This document shows, one piece after another, positions 50,096-58,805 of a DNA stretch of 64,000 bases (position 1 is its first letter; each line of letters begins with the position of its first letter). The position numbers were made by a program, and so were the translations under genes. The stretch is from JBCFBK01 sp038562555. GTDB lineage: Bacteria > Bacteroidota > Bacteroidia > Bacteroidales > Prolixibacteraceae. The stretch spans positions 34,200 through 98,199 of the forward strand of contig JBCFBK010000018.1 of assembly GCA_038562555.1 (NCBI GenBank), given 5' to 3'. Under the pieces are notes generated by a model. The model made no database searches. It was not told where the DNA came from and saw nothing but the letters and a program-made list of their open reading frames with translations.

Positions 50096-53000
50096 TCAAG
50101 ACAGCTGGCTGATTTCTGTCAGAATTGATTTTGCACCGGCAACGGTTTCAACCGGGTCAAAACGCAGGCTGAGTTTACCTTCTTTTTCTTTCATGCGGCA
50201 TTTCCCTGCATTTTTCTGAACATAGGAAAGAATTGTTGTAAAGGCCGGAGACTGGTAGAACAGCGACTTCTGATCGGGAATGAAGTAACAGATCATCTTT
50301 TTATTTTTCAGGATGATACGTTCTATTCCGAATGCTATGGCGATCCATCTGAGTCGGACGATTTCAAGCAGTTCCCTGCTGCTTGCCGGCAGTGGTCCGA
50401 AGCGGTCGTTCAGTCCGAGTTCGAACTGATGCAGGCTTTCTTCCGACGAGAGGCTGTCGAGTTCCCTGTAAAGCAGCATGCGTTCTGAAACACTCTGAAT
50501 ATACTGATCGGGGAAAAGCAATTCCATATCGGTTTCGATCTGGCAGTCCTGGATAAACGTTTGTTGCAGGAAAGCTTTCCCGGCATCTTCCTTCTCTTCC
50601 TGAAACAGTTCCTGATATTCATCCTGTTTGAGTTCCTGGATGGCCTCGTTCAGTATCCGGTGATAGGTTTCGAAGCCAATATCGGCTATGAAGCCGCTTT
50701 GTTCGGCTCCCAGCAGGTTTCCGGCTCCCCGGATATCGAGATCGCGCATCGCGATGTTAAAGCCGCTGCCCAGGTCAGAAAATTCTTCTATGGCCTGTAA
50801 CCGCCTTCTGGCTTCGGTGTTGAGGGTCGACAACGGAGGAGCCAGAAGATAACACAATGCCTTTTTATTGGACCGCCCCACACGGCCGCGTAGCTGGTGC
50901 AGATCGCTTAGTCCGAAATTTTCAGCATGATTGATGATCATGGTATTGGCATTGGGAATATCCAGCCCCGATTCAATGATCGTTGTCGCGATCAGTACAT
51001 CATATTCGCCGTTAATGAAATCGAGCATGATTTTCTCGAGTTTCTTTCCCTCCATTTGTCCGTGAGCCACGAGGGTCTTTGCCTGGGGCACGATACGCCT
51101 GATGGTATCCTCTACGGCGTAGATATTCTGTACGCGGTTGTGAATGAAAAATACCTGTCCGTTGCGGGCCAGTTCATAAGTAATTGCCTCACGGATAATC
51201 TCTTCATGAAACCCGTGCAGTTCAGTGATAATCGGATAGCGGTTCGGCGGAGGTGTATTGATAATCGACAGGTCACGGGCTCCCATCAGTGAAAACTGCA
51301 GTGTTCTGGGGATGGGCGTGGCTGTAAGTGTCAGGGTGTCTACATTCACTTTTAGTTGCTTCAGCTTTTCTTTCACTGAAACGCCGAATTTTTGTTCTTC
51401 ATCCACAATCAGCAGTCCCAGGTCTTTGAAGTTCACGTCTTTTCCAATCAACCGGTGGGTTCCGATCAGGATATCGACTTTCCCCTGCTTTACCTGGGCG
51501 AGGATACTTTTGATTTCGCCCGGCTGACGCAGACGGCTGATGTAGTTGATGCTTACAGGGAAATCGGCAAGCCTCTCGGAAAACGTGCGAAAATGCTGCA
51601 GAGCCAGAATGGTTGTTGGAACAAGGACGGCCACCTGCTTTCCATCGGCTACGGCCTTAAAAGCCGCCCGAATGGCAACCTCCGTCTTTCCGAAACCCAC
51701 ATCGCCGCATATGAGGCGGTCCATCGGGATTTCGCGTTCCATATCTTCTTTTACTGCCTGTGTTGCTTTGGTCTGGTCCGGGGTATCTTCAAAAATAAAC
51801 GAAGCTTCCAGTTCTTTTTGAAGGAAGGAATCGGGTGAAAATGCATAGCCTTTCTCTTTCCGGCGCATGGCATATAAAGCAATAAGCTCGCGGGCGATGT
51901 CCTTCACCTTGCTCTTTGTACGTTCCTTCAGTTTCTGCCAGGCTCCGCTTCCAAGCTTGTTTATTTTCGGTTCAATGCCTTCCTTCCCTTTGTACTTGGT
52001 GATCCGGTGAAGCGAGTGGATGCTTACCAGCAGTACGTCATTGTCGCGGTATACCAGCCGGACCGCTTCCTGAAGCTTTCCGTTTAACTCGGTTTTGACC
52101 AGACCTGCGAATTTACCGATACCGTGATCGATGTGAACAACGTAATCGCCTGGATGGAGGGTGTTTAGTTCTTTCAGCGTAATGCTTTCTTTCTGTTCCC
52201 TGCGGCTCTTTATTTTAAAACGATGGTACCGTTCAAAGATCTGATGATCGGTATAGCAGCATATTTTCAGGTCGTGGTCAATAAACCCTTCGTGCAGGGT
52301 GAGTTCCAGCCCCGCAAATTTGACCTCGGGACCAAGACTTTCAAAAATGGCGCTCAGACGCTCAATTTGTTTTTCGTTCGACGAGGCGATAAAGTTTTGA
52401 TAACCCTTCTGCACATTGTCGCGCAGGTTGGCGGCAAGCAATTCAAAATTTTTATTGAAGGCGGGCTGGGGAGCGGTATTGAAATCAAAGCGGGCTGTCG
52501 GGGCGTAAAATGCCGAGGCACCTGTTTCCACACAGCAGAACTGCTCAAGCCCCGATAAAAATTCTTTGCCGGTCATCAGCCGGAGAGCAGCGTCAGCGTT
52601 TGCAGGGGAATCCGTTTGGTGGCTGGTGCGATCGATCAGTTCCGATACCAGTTTAATATCGTGAATGACTATGAGGCTTGTGCCGGGCAGAAAGTCCAGA
52701 AAGCTGATTCTTTTTTCATCAATCAGGCCGCTCTGGATATTCGGAATAATGACAATCTTTTCCAGCTTATCCCTGGAAATCTGATCGGCAATATCGAAGG
52801 TACGAATCGTGTCAATCCTGTCTCCAAAAAAATCAATACGGTAAGGATCTTCTCCGGAGAAGGAGTAAACGTCGACGATACTCCCCCGGATACTGTATTG
52901 CCCCGGTTCAGTAACAAAACCAGTCCGTTCAAACCCGTATTCGTAAAGCACATCATTCAGGAAGTCGATCGAAAGTTGATCTCCTTTATTAACCGGAAAG

Positions 53001-53422
53001 CTGTTCAGACTCAAGGCTTCTTCGGTGATCACCTTTTCACACAGGGCTTCGGGATAACTGACGATGCTCACCGGATCCTTTTGACGCAATTGATTTAACA
53101 CCTCGGTACGGAGGATGATGTTTTCCTGCTCAGGCTGATCGAATTGTCCGGGCCGTTTCCAGGAGCCTGGGAAAAAGCATACCGAAGACCGGGTTTCCAA
53201 ATTGATCAGATCGTCATAAAAATAGGCTGCTGCTTCTTTGTCTTCCAGAATGTAAACAACTGGTGATGAGCTTTTTTCTGATAATGAAGCAGCCATTATG
53301 GTACGGGAAGAGCCAACCAGCCCGCGCAGGTGAAACTTTTCCCCGGCTTTGTGTGGATGCGTTAAAAATGACTGAATAGTCGCGTTTTTTTCAAAAAACC
53401 GCCGAAATTCTCTCAACTTCAA
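50096..53422 (-). CDS. mfd: Transcription-repair coupling factor
   Basis: Removes RNA polymerase stalled at DNA damage and recruits UvrA. The 1108-aa protein shows the UvrB-like N-terminal region, the RNA polymerase-interacting domain (LHPGDYVVHIDHGIGKFAGL, about 425-445), then RecG-like helicase motifs: GDVGFGKTEVAIRAA, TTILALQHF, LLIVDEEQKFGV, TLTATPIPRTL and HQLRGRVGRS. The C-terminal TRCF domain closes it. The start codon is TTG (53422), because an in-frame TAA lies two codons upstream and no ATG fits nearby. A TATCTTTG -7 box (53448-53441) would leave a leader of only about 12 nt. Confidence 0.95.
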   Translation of the reverse strand: MKLREFRRFFEKNATIQSFLTHPHKAGEKFHLRGLVGSSRTIMAASLSEKSSSPVVYILEDKEAAAYFYDDLINLETRSSVCFFPGSWKRPGQFDQPEQENIILRTEVLNQLRQKDPVSIVSYPEALCEKVITEEALSLNSFPVNKGDQLSIDFLNDVLYEYGFERTGFVTEPGQYSIRGSIVDVYSFSGEDPYRIDFFGDRIDTIRTFDIADQISRDKLEKIVIIPNIQSGLIDEKRISFLDFLPGTSLIVIHDIKLVSELIDRTSHQTDSPANADAALRLMTGKEFLSGLEQFCCVETGASAFYAPTARFDFNTAPQPAFNKNFELLAANLRDNVQKGYQNFIASSNEKQIERLSAIFESLGPEVKFAGLELTLHEGFIDHDLKICCYTDHQIFERYHRFKIKSRREQKESITLKELNTLHPGDYVVHIDHGIGKFAGLVKTELNGKLQEAVRLVYRDNDVLLVSIHSLHRITKYKGKEGIEPKINKLGSGAWQKLKERTKSKVKDIARELIALYAMRRKEKGYAFSPDSFLQKELEASFIFEDTPDQTKATQAVKEDMEREIPMDRLICGDVGFGKTEVAIRAAFKAVADGKQVAVLVPTTILALQHFRTFSERLADFPVSINYISRLRQPGEIKSILAQVKQGKVDILIGTHRLIGKDVNFKDLGLLIVDEEQKFGVSVKEKLKQLKVNVDTLTLTATPIPRTLQFSLMGARDLSIINTPPPNRYPIITELHGFHEEIIREAITYELARNGQVFFIHNRVQNIYAVEDTIRRIVPQAKTLVAHGQMEGKKLEKIMLDFINGEYDVLIATTIIESGLDIPNANTMIINHAENFGLSDLHQLRGRVGRSNKKALCYLLAPPLSTLNTEARRRLQAIEEFSDLGSGFNIAMRDLDIRGAGNLLGAEQSGFIADIGFETYHRILNEAIQELKQDEYQELFQEEKEDAGKAFLQQTFIQDCQIETDMELLFPDQYIQSVSERMLLYRELDSLSSEESLHQFELGLNDRFGPLPASSRELLEIVRLRWIAIAFGIERIILKNKKMICYFIPDQKSLFYQSPAFTTILSYVQKNAGKCRMKEKEGKLSLRFDPVETVAGAKSILTEISQLS

Positions 53423-53440
53423 ATCTTAAAAATTAAAACG

Positions 53441-53448
53441 CAAAGATA
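53441..53448 (-). promoter_or_regulatory. -7 box of mfd
   Basis: TATCTTTG on the minus strand, 19 bp before the TTG start; no clear -33. It diverges from the lipoprotein promoter. Confidence 0.5.
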
Positions 53449-53479
53449 AGAATTTGTTTGATGAAGCGATTTTAATTAG

Positions 53480-53511
53480 CTTGTCAATCTGTCAAAAGCT
53501 GCTTACCTTTG
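53480..53511 (+). promoter_or_regulatory. Promoter of the coiled-coil lipoprotein gene
   Basis: CTTG (53480-53483), 20 bp, TACCTTTG (53504-53511). The leader to the ATG is about 96 nt. Confidence 0.6.
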
Positions 53512-53613
53512 GAACAGATTATTGCTTATGGACGACTGAATAAGGTGTGGTTGCTGATCAGGAGTTTCTAAAGTGGAATTAAGCTGCGTTTTAACAATTA
53601 ACTGTATTGTCTT

Positions 53614-54489
53614 ATGAAGCCGTATCTTATTGCAACGTTTCTTCTGGCCCTTTTTTTTAGTTCCTGCCGGCAGGGAAAGGTAGACCGGATGCAGGAAATG
53701 CAGGACAGCATTACCCGGGCTGTTATCGAGCGTGATTCAACGATCCTTGATTTCGTGGCCTCGATGAATGAAATTCAGGAGAACCTGGATTCGATCAAAA
53801 AAATACAGTCGATTGTCAAGGTGCAGCAGGGTAGCGGGGATGAACTTCAGCAGGGCGATAAAGACCGGATCGTGAATGATATCCGGTTAATCAATGATCT
53901 TCTTCAAAAGAACCGGGATTTGATTACAGGTTTGCAAAGACAGGCCAATTCGTCGGGTATGAAGATTGCTGAACTGCAAAAGGCGCTCATTAATCTGAAC
54001 CGCCAGGTAGAGGAGAAGAATGCTGAAATCGGAGCCTTGCGCGAAGAACTGCAAAAAATGAACCTCGGTATGGAAGGGTTGAACATGCAGTTGAAGACAG
54101 CAGAAGAAAAAAGCATCACCCAGGAACAGGTGATCCGCGAAACGGAGCAGGTGGTTGAGCAGCAAACGATCGAAATGAATACAGCCTGGTACGCTTTTGG
54201 AACGACAAAAGAACTTATCAGTAATAATGTCATTGAGAAGGAAGGAGGAGTACTGGGCATGGGGCGTACGCTCCGGATGAAAGAAGATTATAACCGCGAT
54301 TTCTTTACCCAGGTCGATATCCGCGATTTAAAAAGTCTCCCCTTATATGTAAAAAAAGCAACGCTGATCACAACTCATCCGGCGGGGTCCTACCATTTTT
54401 CAGGCGGCAAGGAGATCGAAAGTCTGGAGATTGACAATCCGCAGGAATTCTGGAAAACGTCCAGATACCTGATTATTGCAATCGATTAG
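53614..54489 (+). CDS. Coiled-coil lipoprotein of unknown function
   Basis: A 291-aa protein whose signal peptide ends in the lipobox FSSC (Cys at about residue 18), so it is membrane-anchored in the envelope. Residues about 75-185 are heptad-rich coiled coil (LINDLLQKNRDLITGLQRQ, LNRQVEEKNAEIGALREEL, LKTAEEKSITQEQVIRE). The C-terminal 100 residues form a compact domain containing FGTTKELISNNVIEKEGGVLGMGRTL and THPAGSYHFSGGKE. I recognise the type as common in Bacteroidota but no function is known. It has its own promoter and is convergent with the dihydroorotase gene. Confidence 0.8.
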   Translation: MKPYLIATFLLALFFSSCRQGKVDRMQEMQDSITRAVIERDSTILDFVASMNEIQENLDSIKKIQSIVKVQQGSGDELQQGDKDRIVNDIRLINDLLQKNRDLITGLQRQANSSGMKIAELQKALINLNRQVEEKNAEIGALREELQKMNLGMEGLNMQLKTAEEKSITQEQVIRETEQVVEQQTIEMNTAWYAFGTTKELISNNVIEKEGGVLGMGRTLRMKEDYNRDFFTQVDIRDLKSLPLYVKKATLITTHPAGSYHFSGGKEIESLEIDNPQEFWKTSRYLIIAID

Positions 54490-54578
54490 GAGCAGCCGGT
54501 GTTTCGTGAAAGCGAATTTCTCCGGTAGCAGAGAAAGATTTTTGCTTCCGCAGGAATGATGCTCCATCCGGAAACCGC

Positions 54579-55922
54579 TTAAGACGGATTGAAAAGCAGC
54601 CGCATACCTCTTACATCGGGTTTGATTGCCCCCTGATTATAGGCCAAATCTCCGTTAACAAAGGTTTTTTCGACCTGGTGTGAAAATTCCATTCCGTCGA
54701 AAGGTGACCATCCGCACTTGTACAAGATATTTTCGGGAACGACCGTCCAGTGTTTTTCAGGATCTATCAGGACAAGGTCGGCATAATACCCTACACGGAG
54801 GTAACCGCGCTTGTCGATGCGGAACAAATCGGCAGGCGCATGGCACATCTTCTCTACTATTTTTTCGAGTGAAATTTTTCCCTGTCTGGAAAACTCGAGC
54901 ATTGCTGTGAGCGCATGTTGCACCAGCGGGCCGCCGGAGGGTGCTTTCATATAGGGATGCGCTTTTTCATCGAGTGTGTGCGGCGCATGATCGGTGGCGA
55001 TCACGTCAATTTTGTCGGACAACAGGGCATTCCAAAGTGCTTCACGGTCATGTGGCGATTTCACGGCGGGATTCCACTTTATTCGCGTGCCGTATTCGAG
55101 GTAGTCCCTTTCGTCAAACCACAGATGATGTACACAAACTTCGGCGGTGATTTTCTTGTTACGCACCGGCCCTGTTTCAAAGAGCTGCATCTCCTCGGCA
55201 GTTGACAGGTGCAGGACATGTAACCGTGCACCGTACCGTTCAGCAAGTCTGACAGCCTTTGAAGACGATTTGAAACAGGCTTCGGAACTGCGAATTCGCG
55301 GATGGCGGGAAATAGGGATCAGTTCGCCGTATTTTTCGCGGTAGACCTCAAGATTTCTTTTTATTATATTTTCATCTTCGCAGTGGGCCGCGATCAATGC
55401 ATTGGCGTTTTTAAACAGTTCCGCCAGCGTGTTCTCATTATCAACAAGCATATTTCCGGTCGATGAGCCCATAAACAGCTTGATGCCGCAAACACGTGAG
55501 GTGTCGATTTCAGTTACTTCATTCAGATTGTCGTTCGTCGCGCCGATATAAAAGGAATAGTTCACCGCCGACACCTCCGCTGCACGCTCATATTTTTTTT
55601 CCAGTTCCTTGCGGCTGGTTGCCTGTGGAATTGTGTTTGGCATTTCCATGTAGGAAGTAATTCCTCCGGCCAGCGCAGCTTTCGATTCGGTAGCTATTTC
55701 ACCCTTATGAGTTAAGCCGGGTTCTCTGAAGTGAACCTGATCGTCGATCACACCCGGCATCAGGTACTTTCCTGATGCGTCAATCAGTATGGCCTGCTCC
55801 AGATCGGCGGCCGGAATCTCCCCGTGATAGATTTTTTTTATAAACTGCCCGTCAATGAGAACGCTACCCAGGAACTTTTTGCCTTCATTGATAATGGTAG
55901 CCCGATGGATGATTGTCTTCAT
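54579..55922 (-). CDS. pyrC: Dihydroorotase
   Basis: Cyclises carbamoyl-aspartate in pyrimidine synthesis. The 447-aa amidohydrolase has the metal segment VIDDQVHFREPGLTHKGE, in which the usual D-x-H-x-H is D-x-Q-x-H: the first metal His is Gln. MEMPNTIPQA and the later ATDHAPHTLDEKA (metal/catalytic Asp) are typical of dihydroorotase. I recall the DDQVHFREPG form from Bacteroidota homologues, so it is probably a lineage variant, not decay. It lies 91 bp after the DPM1-like gene on the same strand. Confidence 0.9.
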   Translation of the reverse strand: MKTIIHRATIINEGKKFLGSVLIDGQFIKKIYHGEIPAADLEQAILIDASGKYLMPGVIDDQVHFREPGLTHKGEIATESKAALAGGITSYMEMPNTIPQATSRKELEKKYERAAEVSAVNYSFYIGATNDNLNEVTEIDTSRVCGIKLFMGSSTGNMLVDNENTLAELFKNANALIAAHCEDENIIKRNLEVYREKYGELIPISRHPRIRSSEACFKSSSKAVRLAERYGARLHVLHLSTAEEMQLFETGPVRNKKITAEVCVHHLWFDERDYLEYGTRIKWNPAVKSPHDREALWNALLSDKIDVIATDHAPHTLDEKAHPYMKAPSGGPLVQHALTAMLEFSRQGKISLEKIVEKMCHAPADLFRIDKRGYLRVGYYADLVLIDPEKHWTVVPENILYKCGWSPFDGMEFSHQVEKTFVNGDLAYNQGAIKPDVRGMRLLFNPS

Positions 55923-56013
55923 GTTTCGATTAGTTTATAATATCACATCAACAGCCCTTCTTCATTCTGGTTCAAAATATCCCAGGCATCCGGCGGTGGC
56001 GCCGGAATTTCGG

Positions 56014-56781
56014 TTATGCTTCTTTACAGTCATGCGCGAGATGGCCGGCTTTTGGTTTATAGTTTTTAAACCAGCTTCTCATTTTCATTTCCAGTATTCC
56101 CCAGAGCGCTTCATTAAAGATACCTCCGCTCATTTTGGAATGACCTTCCTGTCGTTCAGTAAAGATAATCGGTACTTCAACCAGCTTAAAACCATGTTTC
56201 CAGGCGGTGAATTTCATCTCGATCTGGAAACCATAGCCCTTGAGTTGAATGTCGTCAAGGTTGATGGTTTCCAGGACTTCGCGGCGATAGCATTTAAAGC
56301 CTGCCGTGGTATCCATGACTTTCATGCGGGTAATCAACCTGACGTAAACAGAGGCAAAATAGGACATCAGCACCCGGCCCAGCGGCCAATTGATCACGTT
56401 GATCCCTCTAATGTATCGTGAACCAATAGCCACATCCGCTTCGCCCCCTGCGCAGGCAGCATACAAGTTTTCCAGATCGGCCGGATTATGTGAAAAATCA
56501 CAATCCATTTCAAAAATAAAGTCAGCACCATATTCCAACGCCCATTTAAAGCCGGTTAAATAAGCGGTGCCCAACCCGAGTTTACCCTCCCGTTCCAGCA
56601 AATGCAGTTGCCGGGGAAATTCACTTTGAAGTTTTTTTACGATGCGGGCGGTACCGTCGGGAGAATTGTCGTCGATTATTAATAATTCAAAAGGGACTTG
56701 TAATGAGAAGACTTCGCGCACCATTTTTTCGATGTTCTCCTTCTCATTATAGGTTGGGATTATGACCAGGTTTCTTTTCAC
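56014..56781 (-). CDS. Polyprenol-phosphate mannosyltransferase-like GT2 (DPM1 type)
   Basis: A 255-aa glycosyltransferase of family 2, similar to dolichol-phosphate mannosyltransferase. The GT-A motifs are LVIIPTYNEKENIEKMV, ELLIIDDNSPDGTA and the donor D-x-D MDCDFSHNP, then GEADVAIGSRYIRG. There is no C-terminal membrane domain, as in the soluble DPM1 class. It probably loads a sugar onto undecaprenyl phosphate for envelope glycans or lipid modification. The start codon appears to be GTG (56781). Co-directional with the dihydroorotase gene but without an obvious functional tie. Confidence 0.9.
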   Translation of the reverse strand: MKRNLVIIPTYNEKENIEKMVREVFSLQVPFELLIIDDNSPDGTARIVKKLQSEFPRQLHLLEREGKLGLGTAYLTGFKWALEYGADFIFEMDCDFSHNPADLENLYAACAGGEADVAIGSRYIRGINVINWPLGRVLMSYFASVYVRLITRMKVMDTTAGFKCYRREVLETINLDDIQLKGYGFQIEMKFTAWKHGFKLVEVPIIFTERQEGHSKMSGGIFNEALWGILEMKMRSWFKNYKPKAGHLAHDCKEA

Positions 56782-56926
56782 TGATTGTCTTCAGATTATT
56801 TTACGAAAATAGCTTTTTTAAATAACTTTTGCGTATATACGGGTGCAACATTCAAACAAAAGTAGCCGGAATGCGGCTTAACAAAAATCGTTGTGCATTG
56901 TTGATGTTGTTTGTTTCAACTTTTAA

Positions 56927-57310
56927 ATGATTCGGATGAGCAAATTCATATTGTTGACAGGCGTGGCCTCCCTTGTCTTAGCTGTTGTTTTTGGTGCTTT
57001 CGGGGCACATGCCCTGAAAGCAAAACTGGCTGAAGAACTGATGAAGGTTTACAAAACCGGGGTGGAGTATCATTTTTATCATGCCCTGGGCTTGGTGCTG
57101 ATCGGTATTTTATCCCTGCAATTTCCCTCAGTACTGATTAACTGGTCGGGAATTTGCCTGATAGCAGGCCTTATCTTTTTCTCAGGTAGCCTTTACGTGA
57201 TGGCTCTGACGGGATTTAAATGGCTGGGTGCTCTGACGCCACTGGGCGGACTCTGTTTTATTGGAGGCTGGATCCTCCTGTTTTTGGGTGTCTGGAAAAA
57301 TATCCGGTAA
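56927..57310 (+). CDS. DUF423 membrane protein
   Basis: A 127-aa protein with four predicted helices and the DUF423 hallmarks VFGAFGAHALKAKL (about 20-34), YHFYHALGLVLIGI and ALTPLGGLCFIGGWILL. Function unknown; family members are small inner-membrane proteins. The start may be ATG 56927 or 56936. It stands alone on the plus strand and shares a strong bidirectional terminator with the efflux operon. Confidence 0.9.
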   Translation: MIRMSKFILLTGVASLVLAVVFGAFGAHALKAKLAEELMKVYKTGVEYHFYHALGLVLIGILSLQFPSVLINWSGICLIAGLIFFSGSLYVMALTGFKWLGALTPLGGLCFIGGWILLFLGVWKNIR

Positions 57311-57347
57311 ACAAAGAGGCTTTTTATGGCCTCTTTGTTTACCGGAT
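57302..57347. terminator. Bidirectional terminator with a perfect 19-bp stem
   Basis: 57302-57320 pairs perfectly with 57329-57347 around the loop TTTTTATG. It overlaps the DUF423 stop and ends 2 bp from the tolC-like stop, separating the two convergent units. Confidence 0.9.
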
Positions 57348-57349
57348 CC

Positions 57350-58738
57350 TTACTTCCACCCGCCACCTAGTGCCCTGTACAGGGAAACTACAGCAGTGAG
57401 TTTTTGGACGTGATCATTCACATTACTGAGCTGTGCCGACAGCAGGCTTTGTTGCGCATTCAGTACTTCTGTATAGGTTGCCGATCCGAAATTCAATAAT
57501 TCCTTTGTATAGGATACTGATTTTTCAAGGGCTTCAAGTTGCTGCTGACGTAAAGCGATCTTCCTCTCTGACGTTTCAAACTGTCCCAGTGCATTGTTAA
57601 CTTCCTGCCCGGCGTTCAGCAAAACGCTGCGGAAGGTTAACAGCGCTTCTTCACGTTGCGCCTTTGCAACTTCATAACGGGTGCGGATAGCCCGTTTGTT
57701 AAAGACCGGGGCGGTCAGGCCTCCGATCACATTGGCCACAAAGGCGTCGGCATCAAGCAAATCACTGAGATCGGTTGCCTCGAGGCCGGCCAGGGCCGTG
57801 ATGGTGAGCGCCGGATAAAACGATGCACGTGCATTATTGGTCATTTCATAAGCGCTCATAACCGCGTATTCTGCCTGCATCACATCCGGCCTGTTTTCCA
57901 GTAATTGCGCGGGTACACCGATCATTAACAGTTCGGAAGACTGCTGGGCTGCCAGGTTTCCGCGTTCGATGGCTCCCGGTGTTCTTCCCAGCAATACGCT
58001 CAAACTATTCTCTGTTTCCCTGATTTTGTGTTCCAGATCGGGGATTGTCACCTCTGCGGCATATCTGACGGCTTCACTCTGAACGACAGCAGCGCCGGTT
58101 ACTTGTCCGCTGCCTTTGAGCAGTTTCATCGTTTCAACCAGATCGATGCTGTTTTTAACCGTTTCGCGGGTAATCTCAAGCTGTTCATCCAGGGCCAGCA
58201 GCCCGTAATAGGTTGTAGCAATCGTGGCGATCAGCCTGGTCCGGACAGCTTTTCTGCCGGCGTCACTGGCAAGCAGGTTTGCATAGGCAGCCCGCTTGGA
58301 ACTCCTGAGTTTTCCCCAGATGTCGGCTTCCCAACTGGATTGCAGGTTTAACTGGAAATCCTGCACGTCGCGGGGGCCATCCGGATAAAGCGTCTTTGGA
58401 TTGTGCACATAGCCTCCTCCTCCCTGCGCTGTCAGCGATGGGAATAACGAAGCCTTTCCCTGAGCGTAGTAGGCTTCCGACTCCACTACCCGCTGCAAAG
58501 CAATTTGCAGATCCGGATTATTGTCCAGCCCTTCGGTGATGAGTTCCTGCAGTTTGGGATCCGTAAATAATTCCTGCCAGGGCTTGTCGGCTATGGTCAG
58601 CGAATCGGAAAAGCTTAAATCGCCGTATAATCCGTCGGTGTTAACCGTTTCGCGGTTAAAGTGTTTTGCAGTGTTGCATGACAGCAGCAATCCTGTCAGT
58701 CCGGCAATAAGTATGGTATTTCTAATTGAAATGTTCAT
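57350..58738 (-). CDS. Outer-membrane efflux lipoprotein (TolC/OprM/NodT family)
   Basis: A 462-aa outer-membrane channel of a tripartite efflux system. ATG 58738 gives a lipoprotein signal with lipobox LLSC (MNISIRNTILIAGLTGLLLSC); the longer frame is intergenic. Two OEP repeats follow (about 60-245 and 265-455), with the NodT-type motif PDLQIALQRVVESEAYY and the matching LLENRPDVMQAEYAVMSAYE. It is the last gene of the marR-MFP-RND-TolC operon, 67 bp after the RND gene, and ends at the strong terminator. Confidence 0.93.
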   Translation of the reverse strand: MNISIRNTILIAGLTGLLLSCNTAKHFNRETVNTDGLYGDLSFSDSLTIADKPWQELFTDPKLQELITEGLDNNPDLQIALQRVVESEAYYAQGKASLFPSLTAQGGGGYVHNPKTLYPDGPRDVQDFQLNLQSSWEADIWGKLRSSKRAAYANLLASDAGRKAVRTRLIATIATTYYGLLALDEQLEITRETVKNSIDLVETMKLLKGSGQVTGAAVVQSEAVRYAAEVTIPDLEHKIRETENSLSVLLGRTPGAIERGNLAAQQSSELLMIGVPAQLLENRPDVMQAEYAVMSAYEMTNNARASFYPALTITALAGLEATDLSDLLDADAFVANVIGGLTAPVFNKRAIRTRYEVAKAQREEALLTFRSVLLNAGQEVNNALGQFETSERKIALRQQQLEALEKSVSYTKELLNFGSATYTEVLNAQQSLLSAQLSNVNDHVQKLTAVVSLYRALGGGWK

Positions 58739-58805
58739 AATAATTTGTTTCACAGTAATGTATAGCACAGTATGTTCGTTTCACAACTTTCCGTCATGTG
58801 ATACC

